Assembly: GCA_014773175.1 (NCBI GenBank)
Contig: VXCM01000480.1
Location: 99,164-163,163, forward strand
DNA length: 64,000 bases
Source of the DNA: Lucifuga dentata
Lineage: Eukaryota; Chordata; Actinopteri; Ophidiiformes; Bythitidae
Reading direction: 5' to 3'
Both the position numbers and the translations under genes were made by a program. The stretch's first letter is position 1. The number at the start of each line of letters is the position of its first letter. Positions 1-14,520 of this stretch are shown here, piece after piece. The notes beneath the pieces were generated by a model. It was not told where the DNA came from. It searched no databases and was given only the letters and a program-made list of their open reading frames with translations.

Positions 1-3000
1 GGTGGAGGATGGAGGCTTTGAAGCTGGACTTGGGCAGCTCTAAACTCAGTGGCATGAGATGAAAAGCAGCTGCATTGGCTTTGAGTAGATAATCATTCAA
101 TCATAGGGAATTAATGAAAGGTGCACATGAAAGGACTTCGAAGAGCTTGTTATGCAATCTGAGGAACTTCTGTGGGTGTCTTGTCTTTGCAGTTACCAGG
201 ATGCCAGTGCCATGATGTTAAATGGTAAAGTTTGTAATGTACCATTTGTAAAAGAACATACGTTATAGCATTGCTATTTTTAATTCTCCACTTTCTGCTC
301 TCATTCGTTATTTTTTTAAACTCAACTGGCTAATACAGGTAAATGCCTTCAGTTTAACAGCAGACTATAGCCTAGATTAGGCTCATTCAGTTTCCATCAT
401 AATGACATATCACTAGCATGCTGCTGCCAGTGGTCTCTGTAATAGTTTGTAGGTCTGCAGAGTTGTAGCCAGGCTCCAAGGGAGGAAAAAAGTACTCAGA
501 AATCAGTCTGTGCTAATGTATGGTTTGAGAAATAACAAGGTAAGAAAAGCATGGAAATCAATTCTAGTCTAGACTGAGCTGTACTGCAATTTCCATCAAT
601 TTCCATCGCATTTTTCATTCCCCCCCCCCCCCNCCCCCCCCCCCCATTCACTTCAAACATAACGATTGTGGGGTTATAAGATGTGGCTTTGCAAAAGCTA
701 GCAAAAACTACTGTGAATTAGTTTTTACTTTGTCAAAATTGGGAACTATTTCTATCTCTCATCTCAAAAACCATGTCAAATGTTGTATTCAATTATAATC
801 AATAATATGTATTCAATTACTTGGCTAACCCTACCTCACTGTGTTTTATGCAGTTTGTTGTTTTGTGTTTGGATGAAATGCAACAAGACAAAAACAGCCT
901 GTGGCCATCCTCATGTTTTGTCAAATAATTTTGAGAAAAATAACAAAAAAAAATATTTATTAACCATAGGTATTAACCTTCTACTAAACTGCAAAGTTTC
1001 TAGTACTTTCTGCCCAGTGAATCATGCTTCATCTTAAACTGTTGACCATAAGTAATTAATGCCTGGGACTGACAATCTGCCACAGACGCAGAGCTAAACA
1101 GAGCCATCCAGTTATCATCTGGGCTTTTGAGGGAATTCTTTAAAGGGAGTTTCCTTTGAGACCATGTATGCACAGGTTTGTTCATATCCACTCCTCCCCA
1201 CTCATCTCTGCCAGCCGCCATCGACAGCTGGGCCCAGTGAACAGCTGCTTCTCCTCCCCCCCAAATCTAACGGTTTAACAAACAAAGTGATATGCCAGTA
1301 AGCTTGCTTGCTATTGGTACAAACAAGAGATTAAATTATTTTGTTGTACCACAATAAATTTGTTAGCGGTCCCTATGCCAAGGTGTGCACAAGTAGTATG
1401 GAGACTTTTCAGGGCAGGTTAGCACAGATTTTGTTGTCTAACAAGCTGAAATGTGGATTTCAACTAAGGTTTGATGTTGAATTCAGTTAATCTAACAAAA
1501 ACAACAAATTAAGATGGATAAATTAAAATGGTGACAATGATGAGTCCAGGCTTCTAGGATGAGGGAAGACAGCCATAGTTGAGTGATATTAGCTAAAGCT
1601 TATCACGTTGGTGCCACACGTGTGACTAATAAAACCAGAAACCACCCACCTTCTTGTCACAGTGTGTGCAGAGTGGCACACATAGTGGTCTCCAATTACT
1701 TTGTGCATGAAGTGCTTTGCAGGGATCCATTATTAACAGTGTTTTCTCCTGAGCCTGTCTGCATGAAGGTCATTTATGAGACCGCGCAGCAGGCTACAAC
1801 ATTAACAAACTTCCTCTGCTTTAAGTGTTTGTGTAAGACTACATGCTCACCCTTTGTTCTGATCTTGCATATTCTGATTGGCCAGTTTCAAAGCCATAAT
1901 TGGTGATTTGGTCAAGGGGCCTCGTAATATGAAACCTCATATCCAGTCATTACACTGGAACATGTAAGTTTATATTTTTTTAATCTTAGTCTCCACTACT
2001 GTAACCAAAGCAGGCATTCTGGAAAGATGGTCTCAACCTTATATAAGCAGCATTTAACCTTTAACTGCTAATGCCTATTGCATGGCCTGAGCTCAGCAGC
2101 TTTTGAAAATGTTATTTATTCAAATGTGCATGTTTGACTATCAATAGTTTGATGTAGCGGCAGTCATTGATGGACTTTTGGTTATTTCTCTCTGCTGATT
2201 CCATCACATATTCTCCATCCCTCCCCTTAGTCTCTTAATGTTTTTGCAATATTTATAGTCAGTGTAGATAGTGTGTGTGAGGCTGACACACACATTCTGT
2301 CTCAAGAGGGCAATAGACTTGAGACTGTTTCTTTTGCTGATGTTGGCAAGGCTCGGCTCAGCCTGTTAATGTTGATGGCACAAAACCTGAATGAAGGCAG
2401 ACTCATATGCCCGTGACCTTCAGCAAAGGGGAATGCATGATTCAATCTACATTGTATCTCAGCACCCTCGGCTGATGAGTTCCTTTACTGGACAGGGCAG
2501 AGGGATGCAGCTTCTGTTTGCCATCTTAATCATCCTTTATCTGATTGGCAGGGTCTCACATCTTCTTACATGTAAGCCCATACAGACACACACATGTTTA
2601 AAAATGCCATACATGGTATTGTGACTGCCATGTATGACTGTTCTGTTGTTCATACATCATCACCCAGTACAGATTGCAGTCATATTAAGAATAAGGCTTG
2701 TTTAAATGAAAAGAGTAGGGATGAGATGAGATGAAGATAAAATTTCTTGCAGGCACTATGTATGGCTCATTAATTTTCACAACAGAGCCCCATCAGCCCA
2801 GCAGTCTGAATTAGTAATAATCACACAAGTCAAATAATTGTAATTGTAATGACGAAAAAAAAAATCTAATTAATTTAATACTATGACATAAATGATAAAA
2901 TCTTTAAATTAAAAGTTGTGTCTAATGGCAATTAAAACATGTAGCTGCATAAGTGAAAAGAACATTGATTATTTTTGAGAGACAAAATCCTTTTCAGACC

Positions 3001-4055
3001 GTGATTCATTTCTTTATTTTTTAGAAATCAGCCCCATGGCGACATCCATTCTATATTTATTCTGTAAGGGCATGAGTATGGGAGTAAAAGGCTGTCTCAC
3101 TCTGTGCCTGAGTCTTGTGATTGACGCACGTTGTGGTAGTAGCTGGAATTTAGCAGACATTTATTGGTAGTCATCAAATCACCATCAGAGGTCAGTGGTC
3201 TGCTAACATGCTAATTGGGTCTCCGTTTCTTTTGCTCTTGTCTGTGCTTTCAATGAAACGTCAGTCCAGGCTGACATTGGTTAGGTGGTGGACTGAGCTG
3301 AAAGAGCAAGTAATCTAAGATGCTCTTTCTCCCTCCCACACTCCTCTCCATCCTTTACACTGTCCTCTCAGATCTACACCCTGAAGGTATCATTGCCCCC
3401 CCACACTAATGTGTTCTACATGATTAAAGATCACACATCCCATTTGTAGCAACAATGCTAACGCTGGTTGTAGACCTCAATTTATTTTTCCAGTAGCCTG
3501 ACTGATTACACAATCAACCCAGCAGGACTTTACAGGAACATATCAGTGCCTCTTAGTCAGTCATTTGCATGCTGAAGGTATACGCATCTTCCCTTGAAAC
3601 GGACTTGATGAGATGAAAGGAGATTAAAGAGGTGCAGCTAATCTGCAGTGGACATCTTTCCGCACTGAGTGAATGTGAACATGATGGAGCTGTGCAGTGA
3701 TATAGGACTGGAACAATACATAATTCATTGGGAAACAGATTCATCTCCTGTCTCATCAGTGTGCCTCTCCTTCAACAAAGTTCAGTTTTTGTGTTTTGTT
3801 TTTTTTATCTATGCCAGTGTAATTCGCATACTTATTTCCCCACACATACTTCAAAACCAAACCACTGACAGCTATCATTTTTGAAGACTTGGACCTGTTT
3901 TCCTGTCTTAGTCAAGTGCCTTGAGGCCCATTTTTGGGAGAAACTCATTTGGTTGGTACCAAAAGTCATTATTAATATGCTTTTCACCCACCTAAATTCT
4001 GCCTCTTTCTCTCTCTCTTTCCTGCCATTTGGTAGATTCTTCATTGATCTGTGCT

Positions 4056-4111
<56 letters not shown>

Positions 4112-7100
4112 NTTTTTGTCCTGCAGTGTTGCAACCAAACCCACCTCCTGAATGTCTGATGACTCTCCATCCACACTTTTAGGGTGTGCTGGGACATTGG
4201 ACTCTTTCTGGGGTAGTCGACATCCCTGGGTGCTATCTGTAGATGTCATAAATAGAGCATATCATTGTGTAACCTTTTGGAGCGTCTCAGTGAGAAGGAA
4301 TCGGACACGCACCCTCATGTTTCGTTCACCTTCACCTGACAGTCAAAGGGAACTATTTCTGGTTCTGTTGTCTTACAGAGCAGTCAGTGGGAAATTGAAT
4401 ATCTAGCTGGAAAGGTAACATTTAAATAGCTTCGTTCCTTTCCTGAAAATTTCACTGTCGCCTCCATCATGACTAACCTTTGTCCTGACTGACTTCCGCT
4501 GTTAGATATGTAAAGTTACTACAGATCCTGCACAGGCATCTGACTGAAGTGACATGTGGTCAAGCATTTTAAGATTATGAGTTTGCATGGACATGAAGCT
4601 CACGGTAGCTTGCAATGAAGTTGCCAGATCAAGCTATTTTCAGTATTGTCTGTTGGATGTCAGAGCCACAGCTGACAGCACAGAGGAATGAGTGACAGTT
4701 ACAATTCTGTGTGAAACATCATTCAGTCTAGCAATATGGATTCATGTGACAGCTGTACCCAGACAAGATGTGAGGATATTATGAGGAGTTATGATGGCCA
4801 TGTTATGCTTCGATTTAGTTATTCTTAGAAGCCTTTTAGCACGACACTATCATTCTTCATACTGATCATCATTTTTTGACCCTTGTTGTCTGATGGAGTG
4901 TGATGAAAAAGTAAACAATATCTAAGACTGACTGCATATATCACACGCTACTCACAGCACGCTAAAATAAGTCTGACGCAAATAAGCTACCATTAATAGG
5001 CAAATGAGGACCAGAGGGGAACAGGAGATGGTACAAGATCTCTGTCTACTAAGAATTTAATTTCAGTGCCAGGCCAGACAAGAGTCATCGACTGATTATA
5101 AATGTCTTCATCTCAATGCAAATGTGCACTTCTGCCAATGTTGATTACCTGCTGTTAGTGGCCTTCTGTAGAATGACCTTCCCTCCTCATGTCATGACTC
5201 TATTTGCACCTTTAAGCTGCCTGTCAAACATTGAGCCATTCTTCTTCCTAAAGCTCTTGCTCATTTATTTGAAGGGGGACATGCTGCAAGAGGCATACAA
5301 ATGAGAGCCTCTGGGAGGATTTATGCAAAACAAAGTTCAGTGTATTCTATGAACTAGTTGATGGACATATCAGTGTCATAAGTCAGCAACGTTGATGAAG
5401 GGCTATGATTTAGATTACATTTAGATTTATCATTTCATTCATTTAACTCCTGGCATCTCTGCTCAGTGTATCAATGCAGACACTGTAGCAGTGCTACTAA
5501 ATGGCCAGTAGGTGTAGCAGTGAGGTCTTATATGAAGAGGCAGGATGAAGAAGAGGAGTTGAAGGAGGATTGGTAGCAGCAGTCGGCAGGATAAATCTAA
5601 CAGTATCACTTAATCATCATTTTCTGTGTGAAATAGAACATTAACATAGTGTTTGACATTGACATCATCTTACCTAGACTCATTTGTTTAAGAACTGGAA
5701 ACCTAAGAATGTTCACTGTATGTGAATCTTGTAGGATTAATAGTGAGAGTTAATAATAGGTCAGTAAAATAGTTCCACAACTTCAGCATCTTACTTATGA
5801 AGATGCAGAGTGGCTTAATTCCCTTCCAGGATCTCCTTCCCTCTTTGCTCTGTGGTAAGTTGTGAGGTTATAACACACAACTGCGGCTCATCCACACAAG
5901 TTCTGTAATTATTATTCACAGCAGCATCCAAACAAGAGTAAGCGAGCACTAATATCACACATTCACAATATATTAAAATCCAAGCCCTGCAGCCGTTGTC
6001 ATTTTGATGTCTCAGAGGGAAATGCTTTTTCATTAATCAACGACAAACCCCTTCCTCTGCACCCATTCATTTTTCAAGTCCACTCTTGAAGAGATGATGA
6101 CAAAGAAATGGAATGAGACTGCGACTGAACTTTCAAACACTGTAGTTGTGTAGGTCTGAGAAAATAAATAGGTTCTTTTACATTAAGATGATTTATTGCC
6201 CTCCTCAGACAGGCTAAGGGAATGTTCTACACCTGCCTGCATGGTTCACAGTATTTCATGCCATTGGTCTTTTCCAGACGTTGTCTAAAACAAACAGGGG
6301 AAAATAAAAGGCAATGAATAATGTTCTCTTTCATTTAGCTCTCTTTGGCTGTGATAAAGGTTGACAAGTTGTTCTAGTTTGTTCCTTTGAATAAATTTGA
6401 ATGTGAGGGGGCGAAAGAGGTCTAAGCTAGTTTAAACTAGGCATAGATTTGGTAATGAAACTGCATGCCAGTTGGCCCATGTAGAAGGACTTTTGTTTCC
6501 CCACAGGGAGATGACACAACCAAACACATAATAATTCACTCGGCTGTATGTGGGCTGTGTTGGTGTGTTGCTGAAGAACCACATTAAGCTTGACTGCTTG
6601 AGCAGCAAGTCTTTACACTAACACAACATGGCAAAAAAGAAATACATAGCTAAACACATTCTAAGTTCAAGCTTGGTAACATTAGGTTGAAAAGTCAGAT
6701 AAGCAGGATTAGCCAAGTAAAGAATTGGAATGAACAGAATGGTCAAATGGAATGAATGTGTCAATTTCACATATTTTTGGGAACCTGACACGTGCCAAAT
6801 GTTCTGTTTGCTCTTTAGGGTTGAACTCTTGGGTGTTCAGGTCACTGCAGGTGTTCTCACGCTTGATCAAGAATAGAACTCGTGTGTAGATGTAAGATCA
6901 GCAATTACAGAATTCACTGCTGCTGCTTTAAGATGTTCCACAATTTCCAACAGATGTCTTTCTTACATATAGCTGGCAGTAAGATGTCAAAAATTCAGCC
7001 AAAATAGGCAATTTGACATTTTGCACATTAAATGATTAATCACTTAATTGAAAAGGATTTATAGGTTAATTGGTAATGAGCACAGTCTTTTGTTGCTCCA

Positions 7101-10100
7101 GGTAAGTGTAGCTGAAAACATATTTTATATTCCACATAGAACTACTGAAAAGACAGAGGACTATGAGACAGCAATCTCGGCCCTCCTCGGAGCCAAAACT
7201 GTCTGATCTGTGACTGATCGTGCCCTTGTGTGGAGCACAATGATACAGATATCACTATTTTCCTCAGCAAAGGAATGAGCGCAGAGGTATTAATCTAGAT
7301 TTATAAATAATCTATGGCAGGGCTTGACTGAAACTTTGTTACCAACAATCTTAAGTGGTTTCAGCGTCACCCTGTGCACCTCTCACCTTGTGAGCCGGGC
7401 CCTGACACTTCCCTTTATTGATATCACTGTGATTTATGGAACTCTGCTCCCCTGGCCATCCTCAAACTGGAGTTGGGAGTGTGATTTATCCCTGTCGACT
7501 GCCACAGGGTGTCTAATGCGGGATAGACGAGGGAGGAGGCTGTGACCGAGACAGCTTCTAGTCCATGTCCTGTCTTTCCCATAATTTATGTGCATGAATA
7601 TTTTCTCTGCTTAAGAGACATGTACTGTAGCTCTGCAGCAGAATGCTGTAGTGAGCAGGACCGTCTGCCCCGGTGAATAGAAACAAGTGCTGCTGAAAAT
7701 CGATGTATTATGGATGACTCAGCTACAATTACACTGCTGTTTAAACATTCTGAAACAATGCTTTTTCTGCCACTGTTCTTACTTGATTAGGTTTCCACAT
7801 TTATGTTTGTCAGTCAGACGTCCAGATCCTACTGTAATTGCACCAAGAACGCCTGTTCCTCAGGGCAATGTAGATTTGTCAGTCTTAAACTGTTGATACT
7901 TAATGCTATGACAGATTTCCATTATGTCTTTTAGGAGAAATGTGATTTTAGTATTCCCATCACAATTTCAGTCATTTACCCCTGAAAGATTTCATTTTAT
8001 TGATAGTTAGTTATAGCCCTGTTGGACATTTTAAAAAGTATATTTTCCCTCTATCTCACATGAAACCCTCCTTCTGCTTTCTGACTGCTGTAGCATCTGT
8101 GTTATAGGTAATCACAGTAAGAGCACTCCCATGGGAAATGTACGTTCTCACTAATTCTATGATTGTGTCTCTGTGGCTTCCGCTCAGATGAGTTTTAATT
8201 TTGGAGGTCAGAGAAACATGAGATTAATCCTATTGGATGCCCCGCCATGTTGGCCTTTGCCATCACCAGTCCCATTAAAGGAGACTTTATTGATTGTAAA
8301 TAAGCTTTGTAATTAATGGAGGGTCACAGTGGTGCTTGGTCCAGGCTTAGACTCAGAAGGGGATGAAGGAATTGGGTGGATGGGTGGGCATCCTTACCTC
8401 TTCTGCTAGCTGAAATTCTTTCATATTTAAAATCTAAGATGGGTCGTAGCCTTTCTGCATGATGGTTGTAATAGAGAAATTTGAGTTGAAATTTAAGTAT
8501 GAGCAGACTATAATCCTCTAAGAATTATAACTCTGTTTTCTCAAACAATATGCAATAATGAAGCAATTCTTCAAAAAAAGGCTTTGAGCGACGTGACAAG
8601 AGCTTATAATGCAGTGCCCAGTTTGATGCCTCTTACACAGTCTAGTAAGGTTGAATGATTTATGAGAAAATAAATTAATTGAATAATTAAATATTTTTTA
8701 TTCTGAAAATAATAGCAATTCAACAACAGATGATTAAAAACACTAAAAAAAAAAAAGAAAACAGTTTGCCAAGATTTCATGGTGAAAATATTGACTGATC
8801 AGTTTTACTGTGTGGCTCAAAAAGTAGATGTAAGACCTATTTTGTAGACTATTAATTCTGCTTTTGTGAGATCTGCTTAAAGGTAAATCAAGCTCTGTTT
8901 ATTTTGATGTTTCATCTCAACAAAGATGTGTGCTGCTTTTGGGTGACCAGAACAGATCAAAGCACCTCATCATGCTACTGAATGTGCCTTTAAGTGGATT
9001 TTACACAGTGGAGGAGCATTATGGCTGAGCCTGTGGAAGAGCCTGAGATGGGCTGCATCCGCTTACGCACATTATCTGTGAAAGCATGCTGCTTCTTGGC
9101 TTCCCTTCATACAAAGCTGGTACACAGGGTCAGAAGAGTGGGAATGAGAGATGTGCATGCTTATACATCCTCAGATGAAACATTGCTTTAGTGTGTATGC
9201 GTGTGCTTTGGTACATTTTTGTGTGCGTATGTGTCTCACTTTAGTAACCTGCAAGTCTGTATATGTGTGCATGTGTGCACTTACATGCCTACTCAGTATC
9301 CTGTTCTCTAAGATTTCAAACATTGCTTGCCTTTTCTCCCTATTTTCTGCTCTGTCGGTTAGTAAACTACTATAGCTTTGCCTGTTAGCCCAACTTTAAT
9401 GCATATGTAGACAGACTTGTTGGGCTAGACTGTGAAGCAGCACTATGAAAAACTGACATTAAACTAAAGCATGTGCTTACTGAGATGTAGCTTTTTAGAT
9501 TTTGATTTAGTATTATAAGAGAATGCCTTTGTCCTATAGACCAGACATGATATTCTGCTCACTGCTCATATTTCCACTGAGCTGAAATTATGATGAGTTA
9601 CACGGATACATCAGAATTTCCATAGACGTTCATCCACATTCATGGCTGTACCTCAGGGGATGAACATGCATGCCAATGGAGCTGACCCATTTCCACCTTG
9701 CACTGTCTTAGCATTGTCTACAACTTGTCAAAGGAGGTGCATGATTCATACCAATGACAGAATTTCAGACAGTGGGCAGACGGAAGTGTTTGTACAGATT
9801 GTACGAGACAAAACGCCTCTTTTCTTTTTATACACCAATGCTAAATCAATGGTGTTGAAAAGTATGTAAATATACTAAGGTCTTTCTTTATGATGTTTGT
9901 TAACTATATTATACAAACAGACTGGAGATGGGTGAAGTTGCTGCTTGCATTTTTTTTTTTATTTGCAGAAACAGTTTTGAGGGTCTGTATAAATAAGCTG
10001 TGCTTCATAAAAACCAAGTCATCTCATATTCTGCTACATACTGAGTCATCCATGTCACGTTCACTTCAGAGCTACTGTAAAGTAACACCATCGTTTCAGA

Positions 10101-13100
10101 GATAAATACTTCTTTTCACCTACTGTTGTTCTGTCTCTGTTATCTCATCAATCAATTGTGTCATTGTACCATAATGAATGTGTTACGATCTCTGTCAGGT
10201 AATAATCAAGCTGTAGCAGATAGTATGATTTCAGCAGTGATAGTGGTTTTTGTTGAGGAAAAGCTGTACAATTTTTACTAGCAGCAAGCAAATAGTTTCA
10301 GACAACAGAATACATACATTAAACTTCTGTCTGTTAGGGTGTACTCAACCAGCTATCATTGCTCATGTGCAATTACCAGTGCTGACAAAGACACTACAAG
10401 AACAAATTTTCCATTCAGCCATTACATGTCATGTAAAAGATCGGTGTTTTCCAGTCTTTTATAATTTACTATATTGACACATGTGGCATTTTGTTTTCTT
10501 GCTGCAAAAGCTGTTGATTCAGGTTTGAACAACACATGAAACATATGCCGTTTCATGTGTTGGCTTTAAATGGAGTGGAAACCCTGCCCATCCAGCACCA
10601 TCTGGCACAGTGCCGGTCGGGATTTGGAGTGTGCACCCACTGCCTCGGCTCAGTTGCCATGCCAAGACAATAACGTCGAATGCTGATAACAGATTTATAA
10701 TAGACTGCTGGTGGAGGCTCGACTTACCCCATAATGGAATCATCTTATGTTTCCCTTTATTCTCCCAAGGGGTAGTTGCAAACCTAACAGAGAGAGCGAA
10801 TATGTTAGCCTCTCCTCATTGTCACAATGTCTAGGTGATACTGTACTTCACTGCTTGGCAACTAAGGTCAGGAATATTCATATTTATTGTCAACGTTCCT
10901 CTAAATTCAGAGCAGGTGAGAAGGGTTTTGTGTTTATTGAAATTACTAGTCCAAATTGGTAGATCTGGATTTATATCAACAGATAAAACAGTAAATACAT
11001 CAGAATCCTCATTTTCATTGGCCTTGGACTGGGCCTTTGCCTGTGATGGCACTGACACTGTTATTGACTGCAGAAAGGAATGGTTACCTCTCATATGTGT
11101 TATTAGATGCACAACCCTATCAGACATCAGGATCATCTGTCACTGTCACTGATATCCAGCAAACGATTCTCCAGCCAGCCAGTCAATGGCAAGAAAGAGA
11201 GTTATTCATAGTAAGATGGCTCAGGGGACATCAGCATCCTACCATGATAAAAAAATATGTGTTTTCACTTTGAATTCTCCTAAACTAATGAATCCATTAG
11301 ATCCCTAAAATATAAGGAAGAAAATAAACAATAAAGGAAGAAAGTAAGGAACAAAAGAAGAAACAAAGGACAAGATTTAAAAGGGAAGAAAATGGAAAGA
11401 ATGAGGGCAAGAAAGACAGGGAGAATGGAAAGATGAGCGGACAAAAAGGGGGAATCAGTTTACAAGGGAAAGCAATTCAGGTGAGGAATTGCATGCACAG
11501 ATTGCTGATGCAGATTACGAGACCGGATTGTTTACATGTTTGAGTAAATCGATTTGCAATCATATAATCTAGGTCTGTTGCTAATCATGCCAGTTATCTG
11601 ATTATTCTTCCAGAGATCTCAAAAGTACAACAAAATGCAATTTCTAAATAAAACAATAATGCTAAAATTAAAATAATGCCACAGACATGTTGAATGACTC
11701 CCATTTCACTGCCATTGCCTCAGTAGATTTAGGGTATTATGATCCTAGAAGCCTTTTAGACCCCTTCTCAAGGTCAAAATGTCAGTTAAGCTGGATTGGG
11801 GGTAGGAAACCTTTTGAGAACTTTTCCATGTCCTCCGCTTTGAGGTTGCTTTTGTTTGGGTCCAGAGCAGCCACCTCAGCTGGCGTCTGTCTGTGGGGCT
11901 TTGCTGAGTCACACTGCATCTAATGGACAACATCTGCTACCGCGCTTTTTACACCCAAGCTTCATAGCACTGATATGTGTGCCTGCATTTGGGGAAAGAT
12001 GAAAAATCAGTCTTGGGATTTTAATGGGATCCTAACCATTTGAATTTCAATTCCTTCTTATCATATTGAAGCTTCAGTTTTCACTATCTATAGTCTTTCA
12101 GTACAGCACATCCTTTGCATTATCTGCCCTAAACTTCTGTCCCTCTTTCTCCATATTAGGTAATGTTATTAATCTCCAAAATCCTGATCTTAGCCTTGAA
12201 TTTCTAACACATAACATATAAGAAGCTATTTAGGTGATCAGATGGGGTTGGGAATTTTTTTTTTTTTTTTTTTTTTTCTTTCTGAGAGTAGGACACAGTA
12301 TTTTTTTTATTCAATACCAATTCTAAAACAATACAGTTTAAACAAGTCAATACATAATACCCTGAATTAAATTATTCTTTGTGCATCATTTTATGTGATT
12401 TTATCCTTTTCAATTGAGTAAACTACAGACTGACTGAGTCTAAAGGAAATATAAACAAGACAGTTTTTATCCCTGTCTGTTCATAGCTTACAGTCTGTTG
12501 ATAGCAAAATCCCTGTATGAATTTTGTTTACATTGATGCGCTTCTTAGCATTCTACCATTTGTCATAATCCAGAATAAACAGGGATAAAGTGTAAAGGAA
12601 AAGCTGTGAAAATAGCAGCGTCCATGTTAAATAATCTAAATCTTGATCAAATACCCCTGTGATAAGTAGGCTATGCATTGATATAAAGAACAAGGCTGGC
12701 TGTTGAAATTGGAATGCAACCAACTGAAACGATTTGATACTACAGAGTATAGAAAAATACCTAGATCTGACAACTGATTTAATCTCATCAGTTTCAAAAT
12801 AAAGATTTGAGCATAGTAAATGCTGCATGTTATTTTCTTTTTGATAAAATTAGAATTATGAAAGTAGAATATAAACTCAAGACTTTGTTTATTAAAAACA
12901 GGTTTGACAAAAGTATAACTGGAAAAACAGGTATTGGTATTGACAATTTAATTTTTTTTTAAACTATACCCCCAAAAATACCCGGTTTAAGCAGTTTGAA
13001 TCTCTCTCTCTCTCTCTCTTTCTCCCACAAATAGTGGGCTGGTGACTGAGAAGTCACCATGCTGTGTATAAAAAAAAAAAATCAGTTGACAAATGCAGGA

Positions 13101-13356
13101 TAAAATTCAGCGCATGTTTGACATTTAACTCAGTTCAGTATTTCAATATTTCACACACAGCTACCATTCATTGAAGTGTTTTGAGTCTCCTTTCCTGACA
13201 ATCTATATTTATTGTATTACACTGGTATCCCTGAAAATAGGTTTAATGAATGAATCCTGTTAAGTAAGTCAGTTTCCTCTCTTAAGACAACAGTTCACTA
13301 TATTGTAGGTACTGTCACAAATGTTAATGTTTACTATCTTTGTTTTTCCTCAACAG
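1..13356 (+). other. 5' flank or first intron of tanc2, non-coding
   Basis: I see no supportable coding exon on either strand; open frames here are under about 125 codons and show no family motif. Because the start-codon exon at 13357 has a good 3' splice site, this stretch is most simply the 3' part of an intron whose 5' exon lies further upstream. It holds a poly-C run with an N at 633, a long poly-T run with an N at 4112, a perfect 13-bp-arm hairpin at 10530-10562, T tracts near 12257 and a (TC)n run near 13000. AT-rich TAAT-bearing stretches at about 2760-2860 and 8215-8335 look like possible conserved non-coding elements, but only alignment could show that. Confidence 0.6.
10530..10562. 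repeat. Perfect 13-bp-arm hairpin
   Basis: CAACACATGAAAC and its exact inverted copy GTTTCATGTGTTG flank a 7-nt loop. No function is evident. Confidence 0.8.
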
Positions 13357-13461
13357 ATTTTTCTGTAGTCTAGTCCAGGGCATCTGCTGCAGCCATGTTT
13401 AGGAACAGCTTGAAGATGCTGCTGACGGGGGGGAAAGCCAACCGCAAGAGTCGCAGCAGTG
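13357..13461 (+). CDS. tanc2: tanc2 start-codon exon (5' UTR tail plus codons 1-22)
   Basis: TANC2 is a large postsynaptic scaffold of excitatory synapses. This exon begins after a pyrimidine-rich tract ending in CAACAG, carries 38 nt of 5' UTR, starts translation at 13395 with G at -3, and ends at 13461 before a consensus GTGAGT donor, leaving phase 1. The peptide begins MFRNSLKMLLTGGK and continues with a basic, serine-rich stretch (NRKSRSS). From memory of the family this matches the N-terminus of vertebrate TANC2 and differs from TANC1. The ATG is the only in-frame start, and the exon joins cleanly to 41883. The splice site before the ATG shows that at least one non-coding 5' exon exists elsewhere. 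The assignment rests on all four exons together. The paralogue (a or b) cannot be decided here. Confidence 0.9.
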
Positions 13462-13989
13462 GTGAGTCTGCCTTCTGATGCCAGCCACAAACAATGACGC
13501 GTCTGCCTGTCAGCACACAGGATGTGTTTACTGCCTCTATGGGAGCATTTGAAGAAGCAGGAGCTCACAACTCAGGAAATGAAATGTATTTTGGTTTAAT
13601 CTGTGACCGCTAAAAGACCCCTTACAGCCTGAGTTCCGCTTAGAATAGTTAATTCATCTAAAACGAACCATGCAGGAAGTCTACTGAAGTTAACTGCTCC
13701 CTTCCAGTACCAGTTTTTCCATGATAAATTCACAATGGAGGATGAGTGGCCCCTGATTGTTTGATGTGTGATGATCATAAACTGATTGGCTCAAGTAGAG
13801 ATAAGGAGCCATTTTTAATGACACATTATGTTAAGCCTTTAGTATTTTTTGTACTACTTGTAAGAGTTACCGTTGTCATTTTTCAATTTAATCTACTTGT
13901 CCTTAACTTCTGATCTGTTGCTTTTGATCCAAGCTCATTTTCTGAGCTTTAATGAAGCCTTTCACAACATTAATGAACTGACAATATAC

Positions 13990-14072
13990 ATTCAGCACTT
14001 CTAGCAGCTGTTTCACAGTAAGAGCTTTAAACCTGTGAATCAGGAAGACTTTTACTGTGAAGCAGCAGGAAA
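13990..14072 (+). repeat. Left copy of a diverged direct repeat flanking the MITE
   Basis: The segment from about TTCAGCACTTCTAGCAGCTG through TTTTACTGTGAAGCAGCAGG recurs, diverged, at 14521-14609. Because it differs at several sites and contains no N, it is an old genomic duplication and not one of the exact assembly artefacts. Confidence 0.6.
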
Positions 14073-14093
14073 TGTAGTTATAATGTAGTTATA

Positions 14094-14509
14094 CACAGGC
14101 AGTTCCTGGGTTATGAACAAGTTCCATTCCCACGGCTGTTCATAAGTCGGATTTGTACGTAAGTTGGAATAGTTACATAAGGTGTGTATCTAGCGTATAT
14201 ATTTTACCGTTCTATGCATAAGAAACACTTCCAGATATACTAAAACATCTTAAACATAATAATACCGCTGAACCGCNTTCTATGCATAAGAAACACTTCC
14301 AGATATACTAAAACATCTTAAACATAATAATACCGCTGAACCGCTGACGTCGCGCAATGTTTTGATGTGCGTCGCAAAGTAGTGCGGCATTCGTGATTAC
14401 GAAATATTGTATGTAACTCGAATTTTTAATTTAATAGGCTTTATGGCGGTCGGTTCGTAAGTACAGATTGTTCGGAAGTTGGACGTTCGTAACTCAGGGA
14501 CTGCCTGTG
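14094..14509. mobile_element. Palindromic MITE with long terminal inverted repeats
   Basis: The left end reads CACAGGCAGTTCCTGGGTTA and the reverse complement of the right end reads CACAGGCAGTCCCTGAGTTA. The similarity continues through a GAAC stretch and a diverged AAGTTGGA-type stretch. There is no coding capacity. The termini resemble those of pogo/Tigger-type or mariner-type elements, but the flanks do not preserve a clear TA duplication, so the superfamily is uncertain. A single N at 14277 sits between two identical 67-bp copies, so the true element is probably near 350 bp. Confidence 0.65.
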
Positions 14510-14520
14510 CTGGTAATACA

